NCBI GenBank assembly: GCA_947463785.1
Contig: CANHRG010000002.1
Coordinates: 1 to 64,000 of the forward strand
Direction: 5' to 3'
Origin: Sphingobacteriaceae bacterium
Lineage (GTDB): Bacteria; Bacteroidota; Bacteroidia; Sphingobacteriales; Sphingobacteriaceae
Length of the DNA stretch: 64,000 nt
Part shown: in pieces, positions 26,203 to 37,093 of the stretch
Numbering within the stretch: the first letter of the stretch is position 1
How the letters are laid out: each line of letters starts with the position of its first letter
Notes under the pieces: generated by a model
Database searches by the model: none
Told to the model about the DNA's origin: nothing
The model's input: the letters and a program-made list of their open reading frames with translations, nothing else
Translations under genes and position numbers: made by a program

Positions 26203-27327
26203 TTAATAATTGATAACTTGTTCTTCAATTTGTGTAGGCAAATCGCGGAATTCATACTGCTGGGTACGTAATTGCGGCTCAAAACCTGCTTCGCGAATGG
26301 CTTCTTGGATTCCTTTAGCTGTAAATCGGTGGGGTGCACCGGCTGCAGAAACCACGTTCTCTTCAATCATGATCGATCCAAAATCATTGGCTCCGGCATG
26401 CAAGCATGTTTGTGCAACTTGTTTACCAACCGTTAACCACGAAGCCTGAATGTTTTTGATATTAGGTAGCATGATCCGACTCAATGCAATCATACGAATG
26501 TATTCATCTCCGGTAACCTGGTTGGTAATTCCACGTACTCGTTTTAATAATGTACCGTCATCTTGGAAAGGCCAAGGAATGAAGGCAATAAAGCCTTTGG
26601 CATGGGCTGGCTTTTCGGATTGTACTTCACGTAGCCAAACCAGGTGTTCGAAACGTTCCTCCAAGGTTTCTATGTGCCCGAACATCATGGTTGCTGAAGT
26701 AGTTAAATTCAACTGATGTGCTGCCCGCATGACATCTAACCACTCTTGTCCGCCACATTTTCCTTTAGAAATTAAGCGACGAACCCGATCGTTCAAAATT
26801 TCGGCACCAGCTCCCGGTAAAGAATCTAAACCCGCCTCGATGAGTGCTTTCAATACTTCGGTATGGCTTAGGCCTTCTAATTTGGCGATATGGGCAATCT
26901 CTGGGGGGCCTAAAGAGTGTAATTTAAGAGTCGGGTAGAGTTCTTTAAGTTGTTTGAACAAGTCGACATAGTATTTCAGACCTAAATCTGGATGGTGGCC
27001 ACCTTGCAGTAGCAATTGATCACCTCCATAACGAAAAGTTTCCTCAATCTTTACCTTATAGGTTTCAATGTCTGTAATGTAACTTTCTTCATGACCAGGG
27101 CGGCGGAAAAAATTGCAAAATTTGCAATTCGCAATACATACGTTCGTAGTATTCAGATTCCGATCGATGATCCAGGTTACTTTGTTATGTGGAACTTGCT
27201 TTTTGCGCAGTTCATTCGCAACAAACATCAAGTCTGCCGTAGGAGCCTCTTTAAATAAAAAAAGTCCTTCTTCGGCAGTCAAAAAATCAAAGTTTGCGGC
27301 CCGGTTTAATAAATCTGAAACATTCAT
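26203..27327 (-). CDS. mqnC: Cyclic dehypoxanthinyl futalosine synthase MqnC (radical SAM)
   Basis: 374 residues from the ATG at 27327; the track's TTG at 27336 lies inside a -7 box. The radical SAM motif is CIANCKFC (~67-74). TNVCIANCKFCNFFRRPGHEESY, LLLQGGHHPDL and TTSATMMFGHIETLEER match MqnC better than its homologue MqnE. The enzyme cyclises dehypoxanthine futalosine in the futalosine route to menaquinone. Other mqn genes are not in the window. Confidence 0.88.
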   Translation of the reverse strand: MNVSDLLNRAANFDFLTAEEGLFLFKEAPTADLMFVANELRKKQVPHNKVTWIIDRNLNTTNVCIANCKFCNFFRRPGHEESYITDIETYKVKIEETFRYGGDQLLLQGGHHPDLGLKYYVDLFKQLKELYPTLKLHSLGPPEIAHIAKLEGLSHTEVLKALIEAGLDSLPGAGAEILNDRVRRLISKGKCGGQEWLDVMRAAHQLNLTTSATMMFGHIETLEERFEHLVWLREVQSEKPAHAKGFIAFIPWPFQDDGTLLKRVRGITNQVTGDEYIRMIALSRIMLPNIKNIQASWLTVGKQVAQTCLHAGANDFGSIMIEENVVSAAGAPHRFTAKGIQEAIREAGFEPQLRTQQYEFRDLPTQIEEQVINY

Positions 27328-27333
27328 GAAGGG

Positions 27334-27341
27334 CAAAGATA
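27334..27341 (-). promoter_or_regulatory. -7 promoter box for mqnC-scpB
   Basis: The minus strand reads TATCTTTG, matching TAnnTTTG, only 6 bases before the ATG at 27327. Confidence 0.55.
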
Positions 27342-27436
27342 GTTAAAGGCATTAGCCAAAAACAAGAATAGCACTTCCGAATTGAAAATATTTACATTGA
27401 TCAAACTTCTTGAAGCGTATTCGCTTCTTAAATCAT

Positions 27437-27444
27437 TAAATTTG
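27437..27444 (+). promoter_or_regulatory. -7 promoter box for the M16 peptidase pair
   Basis: TAAATTTG matches TAnnTTTG, 17 bases before the ATG at 27462. Confidence 0.6.
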
Positions 27445-27461
27445 CGCTCTCAATTCCTACT

Positions 27462-28703
27462 ATGGTTCCTTTTGAACGTTTCACACTGGCTAATGGTTTA
27501 ACGGTTTTGGTACATGAAGACCCAACCACACCCATGGCCGTTTTAAATATTTTATACGATGTTGGTGCTCGAGATGAAAATCCAAAACAAACCGGATTTG
27601 CCCATTTGTTTGAGCACCTCATGTTCGGCGGTTCTGTGAATATTCCTTCTTACGACGAACCCCTACAACGGGTTGGTGGTGAAAACAACGCCTTTACAAG
27701 TAACGATATCACCAACTATTACATCACCTTACCGGCTGTTAATCTGGAAACTGCCTTTTGGTTAGAGAGTGATCGTATGCTAAGCTTGGCTTTTTCTGAA
27801 AAAAGTTTGGATGTGCAACGCAATGTGGTTTGCGAAGAGTTTAAACAACGCTATTTAAATCAACCTTACGGCGATGTTTGGTTAAAGTTACGCCCTCTGG
27901 CTTATCAAAAACATCCCTATCGTTGGGCTACCATTGGTAAAGAATTAGCACACATTGAGGAGGCCCGGATGGAAGATGTTAAGACCTTCTTTCACCGTTA
28001 TTATGTGCCTTCAAATGCCATTATGGTAGTTGCCGGAGCGGTTAAATTACCCGAGGTAAAGCAATTAGCAGAGCGCTGGTTCGGTCCAATACCTGGAGGT
28101 GTAAAACCAAAACGAGAATTACCGGTAGAACCCGAACAGCAAGAAGCCAGACAAGAAACCGTGGAGGCCAATGTGCCTTTGAATGCCATGTATAAGGCTT
28201 TCCACATGCCAGCACGTACAGACAAATCGTATTATGCCGCTGATTTATTGTCGGATATTTTATCTGGGGGGAATTCGTCTCGCTTGTACCGAAAACTGTT
28301 GAAAGAGCAGCAGGTATTTTCAGAAGTTAATGCTTACCATTTAGGAAGTATTGATCCGGGTTTGATGGTGGTGGAAGGTAAACCCTCGCCCAAAGTGAGT
28401 ATGGAGGATGCTGACGAAGCAATTTGGGCGGAGTTGGATTTAATTAAAACCCATTTGGTAGGTGAAGAAGAATTGAATAAGGTAAAGAATAAGCTCGAAT
28501 CTACTCTGGTTTTTGCCGAAATGAGTTTGTTGGATAAAGCAATGAATTTGGCCTATTTTGAGCTGCTAGGTGATGCTCAGGATTTAAATCTGGAAGTAGA
28601 AAACTATTTGGCAGTTACCGCTGAAGAGATCAGACAAGTTGCCCGAAAAATATTTTGCCCCGAGAATTCGTCTACCTTGTACTATTTAGCAAAGCAATCA
28701 TGA
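27462..28703 (+). CDS. M16 family zinc peptidase (catalytic subunit)
   Basis: 413 residues. The inverted zinc motif HLFEH is at 48-52, and the third ligand Glu is in NVVCEEFKQRY (~126), about 74 residues downstream as in the family. A C-terminal M16_C domain follows (SRLYRKLLKEQQVFSEV). No signal peptide is seen, so it is cytoplasmic by sequence. Its TGA overlaps the ATG of the next M16 gene, indicating a two-subunit peptidase. Confidence 0.92.
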   Translation: MVPFERFTLANGLTVLVHEDPTTPMAVLNILYDVGARDENPKQTGFAHLFEHLMFGGSVNIPSYDEPLQRVGGENNAFTSNDITNYYITLPAVNLETAFWLESDRMLSLAFSEKSLDVQRNVVCEEFKQRYLNQPYGDVWLKLRPLAYQKHPYRWATIGKELAHIEEARMEDVKTFFHRYYVPSNAIMVVAGAVKLPEVKQLAERWFGPIPGGVKPKRELPVEPEQQEARQETVEANVPLNAMYKAFHMPARTDKSYYAADLLSDILSGGNSSRLYRKLLKEQQVFSEVNAYHLGSIDPGLMVVEGKPSPKVSMEDADEAIWAELDLIKTHLVGEEELNKVKNKLESTLVFAEMSLLDKAMNLAYFELLGDAQDLNLEVENYLAVTAEEIRQVARKIFCPENSSTLYYLAKQS

Positions 28704-29974
28704 TCAACAGACATACCGCACCGTCATTCAGAGAAGTAGAGGAAATCGCACTTATACGGGCCAATCCGGTAAAGTTAGATAACGGTTTGCCGGTTTTTCA
28801 GGTAAACGCTGGCGAACAGGATTTGGTACGGATTGAATTTATATTCGAAAATACCGCCTGGGATCCTTCTAAACCTCTGCAGGCCTTTGCGGTAAACGCT
28901 TTGCTCCAAGAGGGTACTTCTGAACTTACATCAGCCGAACTAGCTGAAAAATTAGACTATTACGGAGCTTTTTTACAAAAAGAATTCACATTTGATAACT
29001 CCAGCCTGGTGTTATACTCGCTTAATAAACATTTGGTGCATGTGTTGCCATTGGTTAAAGCCATGCTTGCTGACGCCACTTTTCCTCAAAATGAATTGGA
29101 TACGTTTATCCGGAATCAGCAGCAGCGTTTGGTAGTAAATCTTGAAAAAAATGATTTTTTGAGCCGACGTTTATTCAACCAGGTACTTTTTAAAGAAACC
29201 CTCTATGGTTATGCTGTTGAACCTGCAGACTATATAAAACTGAACAGAGAAGACTTGTTGACTTACTACAAACTGGCTTATCAACCTGCTAACTGCACCA
29301 TTGTTGTAGCCGGCAAAATCAACGAGCAAACTCATCAGTTGCTAAATCAATATTTTGGAGCAAATTGGGATTCGGCTTCAAATCCACATAAAAATGAATT
29401 CAGTTTTCTACCCGGTAAGGGTAAATTTCATGTGATTGAAAAGTCCGAAGCACTACAGTCGGCTATTCGTATTGGTCAAATCATGATCAATAGAACACAT
29501 CCCGATTTCCCGGCTTTACAGGTTTTAAATGCCATTTTAGGAGGATATTTCGGTTCCCGATTAATGGCTAATATCCGGGAAGATAAGGGCTACACTTACG
29601 GAATTGGATCTGCTTTGGTTTCGCTGCAAAGTACTGGCTATTTCTTTATTGCTTCTGAGGTTGGTGCAGATGTTTGCGGTTCAGCTATTCAGGAGATCGA
29701 AAAAGAAGTAAAACGCTTGCAAACGGAATTGGTTGACCAAGAAGAGCTGAAACTGGTAAAGAACTACATGATGGGTTCCATGTTGGGTAGTTTGGAGAAT
29801 GCATTTTCACATGCCGATAAGTTTAAGAACATTCACTTTTTTGGCTTGGGTTACGATTACTACGATCGGTATGTGCATACCCTTAAAAACGTTCAGTCTG
29901 AAGATATTTTGAACTTAGCCAATCAGTACTTGAACTTTGATCAGTTTGAAAAAGTGATTGTTGGAAAGCAATAA
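28700..29974 (+). CDS. M16 family partner subunit lacking the zinc motif
   Basis: 424 residues from the ATG at 28700, which overlaps the preceding stop (ATGA); the track start at 28655 reads into the previous gene. At the position of HxxEH it has LLQEGT, so metal ligands are missing. It keeps the substrate-binding R/Y region (NIREDKGYTYGIGSALVSL, ~295). In heterodimeric M16 proteases, such a partner binds substrate and has no active site. Confidence 0.9.
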   Translation: MINRHTAPSFREVEEIALIRANPVKLDNGLPVFQVNAGEQDLVRIEFIFENTAWDPSKPLQAFAVNALLQEGTSELTSAELAEKLDYYGAFLQKEFTFDNSSLVLYSLNKHLVHVLPLVKAMLADATFPQNELDTFIRNQQQRLVVNLEKNDFLSRRLFNQVLFKETLYGYAVEPADYIKLNREDLLTYYKLAYQPANCTIVVAGKINEQTHQLLNQYFGANWDSASNPHKNEFSFLPGKGKFHVIEKSEALQSAIRIGQIMINRTHPDFPALQVLNAILGGYFGSRLMANIREDKGYTYGIGSALVSLQSTGYFFIASEVGADVCGSAIQEIEKEVKRLQTELVDQEELKLVKNYMMGSMLGSLENAFSHADKFKNIHFFGLGYDYYDRYVHTLKNVQSEDILNLANQYLNFDQFEKVIVGKQ

Positions 29975-29999
29975 ATTCGTGATTATCAGAAAAAAGCGA

Positions 30000-30007
30000 T
30001 AGCTTTG
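30000..30007 (+). promoter_or_regulatory. -7 promoter box for guaB
   Basis: TAGCTTTG matches TAnnTTTG, 33 bases before the guaB ATG. Confidence 0.55.
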
Positions 30008-30028
30008 CCTGGCAAATAATAATTCTAA

Positions 30029-31510
<1,482 letters not shown>

Positions 31511-32095
31511 ATGAAAAGTGTTTGCGTTTTTTGCGGATCGAATTTCAATGGAGATCCCCATTTGTCGAAAGCTGTTGAAGACTTGTCGGCAATCTTGGTA
31601 GAAAAAGACATTACCCTGGTGTATGGCGGAGGTAGAGTGGGCGTAATGGGATTAATAGCTGACAAAATGCTTGCTAAAGGAGGAAAGGTAATTGGCATCA
31701 TCCCCGAATTTTTAATGAATAAGGAAGTGGGGCATCACGGACTCACGGAATTGATCATTACCAAAAATATGCATCAGCGCAAGCAAAAAATGGCCGATTT
31801 GAGTGAAGGAGTAATCACCCTGCCTGGTGGTTATGGTACCATGGAGGAATTTTTTGAGGTGTTAACCTGGTTGCAATTGGGTTTGCATCATAAGCCAATT
31901 GGCTTGTTGAATGTAGGTGGTTTTTACGATTTTTTACTGAAACAACTGGATGTGATGGTGGATCAAAAATTCCTAAAACCAATTAACCGAGATTTGGTTC
32001 TAAGTGATGTTGAAGTTACTTCACTTATCACTAAAATGGAACGCTTTGATGCCCAACCTGACGATGTTTGGTTTAAGGACAGAAACTTGATCTAG
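31511..32095 (+). CDS. LOG family protein (short form)
   Basis: 194 residues, Rossmann-like. It carries VCVFCGSNFNGDP, GGGRVGVMGLIADKML and the LOG signature PGGYGTMEEFFEVLTW. Characterised members hydrolyse nucleoside 5'-monophosphates to base and ribose 5-phosphate (cytokinin-activating activity on N6-modified AMP). Next to guaB, a role in nucleotide turnover is plausible but inferred. A second, longer LOG protein is at 34.8-35.5 kb. Confidence 0.9.
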   Translation: MKSVCVFCGSNFNGDPHLSKAVEDLSAILVEKDITLVYGGGRVGVMGLIADKMLAKGGKVIGIIPEFLMNKEVGHHGLTELIITKNMHQRKQKMADLSEGVITLPGGYGTMEEFFEVLTWLQLGLHHKPIGLLNVGGFYDFLLKQLDVMVDQKFLKPINRDLVLSDVEVTSLITKMERFDAQPDDVWFKDRNLI

Positions 32096-32233
32096 TTATT
32101 TTAAGTTTTTTACAAAGTAAATGTGCTTAAATCGTTGATTTGGAACGATTTTTGTGGAGTATAATTCTTCGAAATTATAACCAAACTTTTACCAAAAACC
32201 GCAAACTAAGCTCGCTTTTTTCGGGTTTAATAT

Positions 32234-32241
32234 TAACTTTG
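32234..32241 (+). promoter_or_regulatory. -7 promoter box for the primary sigma factor gene
   Basis: TAACTTTG matches TAnnTTTG, 30 bases before the ATG. The 32096-32271 spacer is otherwise AT-rich with nothing else recognisable. Confidence 0.55.
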
Positions 32242-32271
32242 CTTTTTCAAAAATACAGCACCCTTTTTTAA

Positions 32272-33132
32272 ATGAGACAACTCAAGATTACCCAATCCAT
32301 TACCAATCGTGAATCACAATCGCTAGATAAGTATTTGCACGAAATTGGTAAAGTAGATTTGATTACTGCAGAAGAAGAAGTAATTCTGGCTCAAAAAATC
32401 AGAGAAGGTGATCAAGCCGCTTTAGAGCGTTTGACCAAAACCAATTTACGTTTCGTGGTTTCTGTTGCCAAGCAGTATCAAAATCAGGGTTTAACCTTGG
32501 GCGATTTAATTAATGAAGGAAATTTAGGCTTGATCAAAGCTGCTAAACGTTTCGATGAAACCAAAGGTTTTAAGTTTATTTCTTACGCGGTTTGGTGGAT
32601 TCGTCAGTCAATTTTGCAGGCTATTGCAGAGCAGAGCCGTATTGTACGTTTGCCTTTGAACCAAGTAGGTTCATTGAGCAAAATCAGCAAAGCGTTTTCA
32701 AAACTAGAGCAGGAATACGAACGCGAACCTTCTCCGGAAGAGTTGGCAGATATGCTGGAGACCACTGTTGATAAAATTTCTGATACCCTAAGTAATTCTG
32801 GTCGCCATGTATCTATGGATGCGCCATTTGTTCAAGGTGAAGAAAATACCTTATTGGATGTTTTGGAAAATAACGATCCAGAGACTGACAGTAGCTTGAT
32901 CAACGAATCACTCTCTGAGGAAATCAGACGATCTTTATCAACCTTAACCGATCGTGAGCGTGAGATTGTAGTGTTATTCTTCGGATTAAGTACCAACCAG
33001 CCTTTATCGTTAGAAGAGATCGGCGAGAAATTCAACCTAACTCGAGAGCGGGTAAGACAAATTAAGGACAAGGCCTTGCAACGTTTGCGTCATACCTCAC
33101 GGAGCAAAATTTTAAAATCATACTTAGGATAA
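32272..33132 (+). CDS. rpoD: Primary RNA polymerase sigma factor (RpoD/SigA, short Bacteroidota form)
   Basis: 286 residues. Region 1.2 ([20 protein letters not shown]), region 2 ([29 protein letters not shown]), region 3, and region 4 with [15 protein letters not shown] and [19 protein letters not shown]. Region 1.1 and the long non-conserved insert of E. coli sigma-70 are missing, as is normal for Bacteroidota primary sigma factors. It should read the TAnnTTTG promoters seen across this window. Confidence 0.95.
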   Translation: MRQLKITQSITNRESQSLDKYLHEIGKVDLITAEEEVILAQKIREGDQAALERLTKTNLRFVVSVAKQYQNQGLTLGDLINEGNLGLIKAAKRFDETKGFKFISYAVWWIRQSILQAIAEQSRIVRLPLNQVGSLSKISKAFSKLEQEYEREPSPEELADMLETTVDKISDTLSNSGRHVSMDAPFVQGEENTLLDVLENNDPETDSSLINESLSEEIRRSLSTLTDREREIVVLFFGLSTNQPLSLEEIGEKFNLTRERVRQIKDKALQRLRHTSRSKILKSYLG

Positions 33133-33136
33133 TACT

Positions 33137-33164
33137 AAAGATCGGGCTTGCACCGATCTTTTTT
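33137..33164 (+). terminator. Terminator after the sigma factor gene
   Basis: AAAGATCGG pairs with CCGATCTTT around a 7-base loop, followed by T residues. Confidence 0.85.
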
Positions 33165-33218
33165 GTTTATACCATTTCGTGTAAGTTATTTCTGATTTTA
33201 ATGCATTTATGATTTTGC

Positions 33219-33226
33219 TAATTTTG
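33219..33226 (+). promoter_or_regulatory. -7 promoter box for gap
   Basis: TAATTTTG matches TAnnTTTG, 25 bases before the gap ATG. Confidence 0.6.
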
Positions 33227-33251
33227 CGCCATCTATTCACTAATCTATCTT

Positions 33252-34697
33252 ATGAATCATCAATACGAAACCGAGTTTAAAAACTGGGTAGAGAAAGAAA
33301 AAAAAGCCATTGAGCTCATCAATGTCGTTGGCAAACTGTGGTTCGATCGTTCCATTGAACTGGTTTTATTCAGAAAGCCCCTGTTTGATGTAAGCAGCAG
33401 TGAAATTTTGGCGCATCATCATTATGCCAAACAAATTACCGGTAATGAAGTATCCATACATGAAACGCTTGCTCTAGCACAAGCCATTGCGGTTTCTAAT
33501 TTGGCTCCATCGCGTATTGATATGGGCCGTTTGGTAATTGAATGGTTGAAAGAAGGAGCGAAATATCCATCTATACACGATTTCGTATTGGCAAAGCTGG
33601 CCAAGTTTGTAGGCAAAGACAAAAAGAAACTAGTTGCTAAAGACGTAGTTTTATTTGGTTTTGGTCGAATTGGTCGTATTGCTGCTCGCGAACTGATTTT
33701 GCAAGCAGGTAAAGGAGAACAATTGCGATTAAGAGCCATCGTAACTCGTAGCTATAGCGACGAAGAATTGACCAAAAGGGCTGAGTTATTAAGAACCGAT
33801 TCTGTGCATGGAGCTTTTACCGGAACGATTATTGAAGATTTCAAGAACAAAGCCTTGATAATCAATGGCCAAATGGTGTACATGATTGCCGCCAAGAATC
33901 CGGAAGAAGTAGATTACACTTCGTATGGTATTGAAGATGCTTTACTAATTGACAATACCGGGGTTTTTAGAGACCGTGAAGGATTGGGTATCCACCTTAA
34001 AGCAAAAGGCATCAGTAAGGTTTTATTAACTGCTCCGGGCAAAGGGGATATTCCTAACATTGTACACGGTATCAATCATTTGGAACCAGCTGCAAGTGAA
34101 ACTATTTATTCTGCTGCATCTTGCACTACCAATGCCATAGTACCGGTATTGAAAGTTGTGGAAGACGTTTTTGGAATTCAGAAAGGCCACATTGAAACGG
34201 TTCATTCGTACACCAATGATCAAAATTTGCTGGATAATTACCATAAAAAGTACCGCCGTGGACGTTCTGCAGCATTGAATATGGTGATTACTGAAACCGG
34301 TGCCGATAAAGCAGTAGCAAAAGTTCTTCCACCCTTGGCCGGAAAATTGACCGGTAATGCAGTAAGAGTACCTACGCCAGATGTTTCATTAGCCATTCTG
34401 AACCTCACTTTGAATCGTGAAACCACCAAGGAAGAATTATCGAAAGTGTTGAATGAGGCCTCACTTTATGGCGATTTAGTGGAGCAAATCGAATATTCAA
34501 TTTCCAACGAGTTGGTATCTAGTGATGTAATTGGTAACAGTCATGCCTCTATTGTAGATGGTCCTGCAACTATTCTTTCTGCCGATAAAAAATCGGTGGT
34601 AGTATACGTTTGGTACGATAACGAATACGGTTACACTCGTCAGGTAGTTCGTTTAGCTAAGGTAATTTCAGGAGTAATTCGCTTAACGTATTATTAA
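33252..34697 (+). CDS. gap: Glyceraldehyde-3-phosphate dehydrogenase, long N-terminally extended form
   Basis: 481 residues against ~335 for ordinary GAPDH. Residues 1-130 are an extra helical domain of unknown role. The Rossmann motif FGFGRIGR is at ~135-142, the catalytic Cys is Cys291 in SAASCTTNAIVPVLK, and the base His is His318 (ETVHSYT), 27 residues later as in the family. Where NAD-specific enzymes have Asp after the second strand (AINDPF), this one reads AIVTRSYS, so NADP use is possible. It is monocistronic by its neighbours. Confidence 0.93.
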   Translation: MNHQYETEFKNWVEKEKKAIELINVVGKLWFDRSIELVLFRKPLFDVSSSEILAHHHYAKQITGNEVSIHETLALAQAIAVSNLAPSRIDMGRLVIEWLKEGAKYPSIHDFVLAKLAKFVGKDKKKLVAKDVVLFGFGRIGRIAARELILQAGKGEQLRLRAIVTRSYSDEELTKRAELLRTDSVHGAFTGTIIEDFKNKALIINGQMVYMIAAKNPEEVDYTSYGIEDALLIDNTGVFRDREGLGIHLKAKGISKVLLTAPGKGDIPNIVHGINHLEPAASETIYSAASCTTNAIVPVLKVVEDVFGIQKGHIETVHSYTNDQNLLDNYHKKYRRGRSAALNMVITETGADKAVAKVLPPLAGKLTGNAVRVPTPDVSLAILNLTLNRETTKEELSKVLNEASLYGDLVEQIEYSISNELVSSDVIGNSHASIVDGPATILSADKKSVVVYVWYDNEYGYTRQVVRLAKVISGVIRLTYY

Positions 34698-34777
34698 AAA
34701 CACATTTTCGAGTATTCCACTTTAGAATAAACGATTCTTTGACAGCTATTCAAACCCGACTTTTCGGATAAAACTGT

Positions 34778-35485
34778 TTAGAAATTCGGTTTCAACACGT
34801 ATTTGTCGTAGAAACGGAAAATGTGTTCAGCCGCATCTTCAGCTGTATCTACCAAACGGAATAAGTTCAAATCTTCTTCATTAATGTTGTGTTCTTTCAA
34901 CAACATGGTTTGTCTAATCCAATCTAGTAATCCAGACCAATACGAAGTTCCAACCAATACAATTGGGAAACGGGCAATTTTACCGGTTTGAATCAAGGTT
35001 AAGGCTTCAAACATTTCATCTAAGGTTCCGAAACCACCAGGTAGCACGATAAACCCTTGCGAATATTTCATGAACATGACTTTGCGCACAAAGAAGTAAT
35101 CAAACTCCAACAGCTTATCGCGATCAATAAATTTATTGTGGAACTGTTCAAAAGGAAGCTCAATATTTAAACCCACCGATTTACCTCCGGCTTCATAAGC
35201 GCCTTTGTTGGCAGCTTCCATAATACCTGGGCCACCACCAGAAATTACGCCATAGCCACGTTCAGTGAGTAAGCGAGCGCAATCTTCTGCCATTTTGTAG
35301 TAGGGGTTGGCCTCTTTGGTTCTTGCCGAACCGAATATGGACACGCAAGGACCAATTTTAGCTAATTTTTCGAATCCGTCAACGAATTCGGCCATAATCT
35401 TAAAGATCTGCCAAGAGTCGGTTACTTTAATTTCTTGCCAATCTTTGTTTTCAAAAGCACTTCTAATTTTATCGTCACTAGTCAT
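34778..35485 (-). CDS. LOG family protein (long form)
   Basis: 235 residues. The core has VSIFGSARTKEANPYYKMAEDCARLL, ISGGGPGIMEAANKGAYEAGG and LPGGFGTLDEMFEALTL, the LOG signature. An extra ~50-residue N-terminus distinguishes it from the short paralogue at 31.5 kb. Members are nucleoside-monophosphate phosphoribohydrolases or uncharacterised. It starts 22 bases after the symporter stop, so the two are co-oriented and may be co-transcribed. Confidence 0.88.
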   Translation of the reverse strand: MTSDDKIRSAFENKDWQEIKVTDSWQIFKIMAEFVDGFEKLAKIGPCVSIFGSARTKEANPYYKMAEDCARLLTERGYGVISGGGPGIMEAANKGAYEAGGKSVGLNIELPFEQFHNKFIDRDKLLEFDYFFVRKVMFMKYSQGFIVLPGGFGTLDEMFEALTLIQTGKIARFPIVLVGTSYWSGLLDWIRQTMLLKEHNINEEDLNLFRLVDTAEDAAEHIFRFYDKYVLKPNF

Positions 35486-35507
35486 AATCTATTTATTTCT
35501 CTTTTGA

Positions 35508-37013
35508 TTAAAATCGAGTTTGTTTTGTTGCCGGTTTGCTGATCAAACACAGGCCGGCAAAGGTAAGTAATCCATTGATTACTATAAGCTCCGTATCAAA
35601 AATATAGCCGTTCAGTAAAGTTTTGGAATTCAAGTTCAGGAAATAGCAAATGGCCGGTGAAAGCAAGCAAATAAAAGGCACAAATTTATCCCTTAGATCC
35701 CGTTTTTTCATAAATAACCCAAAACTGTACAATCCTAAAAGCGGGCCATAGGTGTACGAAGCCACCGTGAAAATAGCACTTACTACTGCGGCGTTATTCA
35801 CCACATTGAACAATACAATTACCAGGAACAAGGCAATCGAAAAACCAATATGAACCAGATGGCGGGTGCGTTCTGCTCCGGCTTTGTTCTTATTTTCAGC
35901 TTTATCCATCCCTAAAAAGTCCACACAAAAAGAAGTGGTTAAAGCGGTTAAAGCGGAGTCGGTGGTGGCAAAAGTTGCCGCTGTTAAGCCGAGCATGAAT
36001 ATAATTCCTGGTAGTAGACTTAAATGATTAAGCGCTATTTCCGGAAATAAGAAATCTGTACGGAGATTGCCAGCTGAGTCAGTTGGCATAGCGATACCGT
36101 TTTTAGCCGCGTAGATGTACAATAAAGCTCCTACACTCAAGAAGAAAATATTGATCACCACAAAAATACCGGTAAAGGTGAACATGTTCTTTTGTGCCTC
36201 GCCGATGTTTTTACAGCTTAGATTTTTCTGCATCAAATCCTGATCCAAACCCACCATGGCAAGCGTTACAAATATGCCGCCGAGTAATTGCTTGCCAATA
36301 TGAAACTTGCTGCTAATAAAATCTTCCACGAAAAAAATCTTGGAATAGGCGCTGTTTTTAACCGTTTCGAATGCTTGAGGTATAAATAATTCTAAACTGT
36401 CGCAAACAAAATAAATAGTTAAGAAAACAGAAGAAACCAAAAAAACGGTTTGTAGTGTATCTGTAATGATAATCGTTTTTAGTCCACCTTTGAACGTGTA
36501 AGACCAAATCAAAACCAACGAAATCAATACCGTAAGCCAGAAAGGGATTTGATAAGCATCAAAAATGAAGCGCTGGAGTACAATAACAACTAAATATAGT
36601 CTAAATGCAGATCCAATAGTTCGGCTGATTAGGAAAATACCTGCAGCTGTCTTATAACTGTAAAAACCCAGTCGTTGTTCGATATAACCATAGATTGAGG
36701 TCAACTGCATTCGGTAATACAAGGGGAGTAGGATGGTGGCAATGAGAATAAAACCAATCGCATTGCCTAAAACAAATTGAAAGTATTGAAACTGATCTCC
36801 AGAAACTGCACCAACTTTACCAGGAACTGAGATGAAGGTTACCCCAGAAAGTGAAGTACCGATCATGCCAAAAGCCACTAAATACCATTTGGAGTTCCGG
36901 TTAGCGATAAAGAAGGAGTCGTTATCTGAAGCATTTTTCGAGGTGAAATACGAAATCGCGATTAATACTGCGAAATATCCGATAACAAAGCTGAGTAAAA
37001 CGGCAGGTGCCAT
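35508..37013 (-). CDS. Sodium:solute symporter (SSS family)
   Basis: 501 residues with about 13 membrane segments. The LeuT-fold SSS family is indicated by SFFIANRNSKWYLVAFGMIGTSLSGVTFISVPG near the N-terminus, QDLMQKNLSCKNIGEAQKNM in the middle, and TAATFATTDSALTALTTSF (~346-364), the Na2-site region. Substrate is unknown; the solute could be a sugar, amino acid or organic acid. Confidence 0.88.
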   Translation of the reverse strand: MAPAVLLSFVIGYFAVLIAISYFTSKNASDNDSFFIANRNSKWYLVAFGMIGTSLSGVTFISVPGKVGAVSGDQFQYFQFVLGNAIGFILIATILLPLYYRMQLTSIYGYIEQRLGFYSYKTAAGIFLISRTIGSAFRLYLVVIVLQRFIFDAYQIPFWLTVLISLVLIWSYTFKGGLKTIIITDTLQTVFLVSSVFLTIYFVCDSLELFIPQAFETVKNSAYSKIFFVEDFISSKFHIGKQLLGGIFVTLAMVGLDQDLMQKNLSCKNIGEAQKNMFTFTGIFVVINIFFLSVGALLYIYAAKNGIAMPTDSAGNLRTDFLFPEIALNHLSLLPGIIFMLGLTAATFATTDSALTALTTSFCVDFLGMDKAENKNKAGAERTRHLVHIGFSIALFLVIVLFNVVNNAAVVSAIFTVASYTYGPLLGLYSFGLFMKKRDLRDKFVPFICLLSPAICYFLNLNSKTLLNGYIFDTELIVINGLLTFAGLCLISKPATKQTRF

Positions 37014-37093
37014 ACATTTAATTGGTTAACCAGATAAATGTAATAAATTATTTAAATCCCACTAAAAATGTGGATAAAAGCTAAATTAGTATC

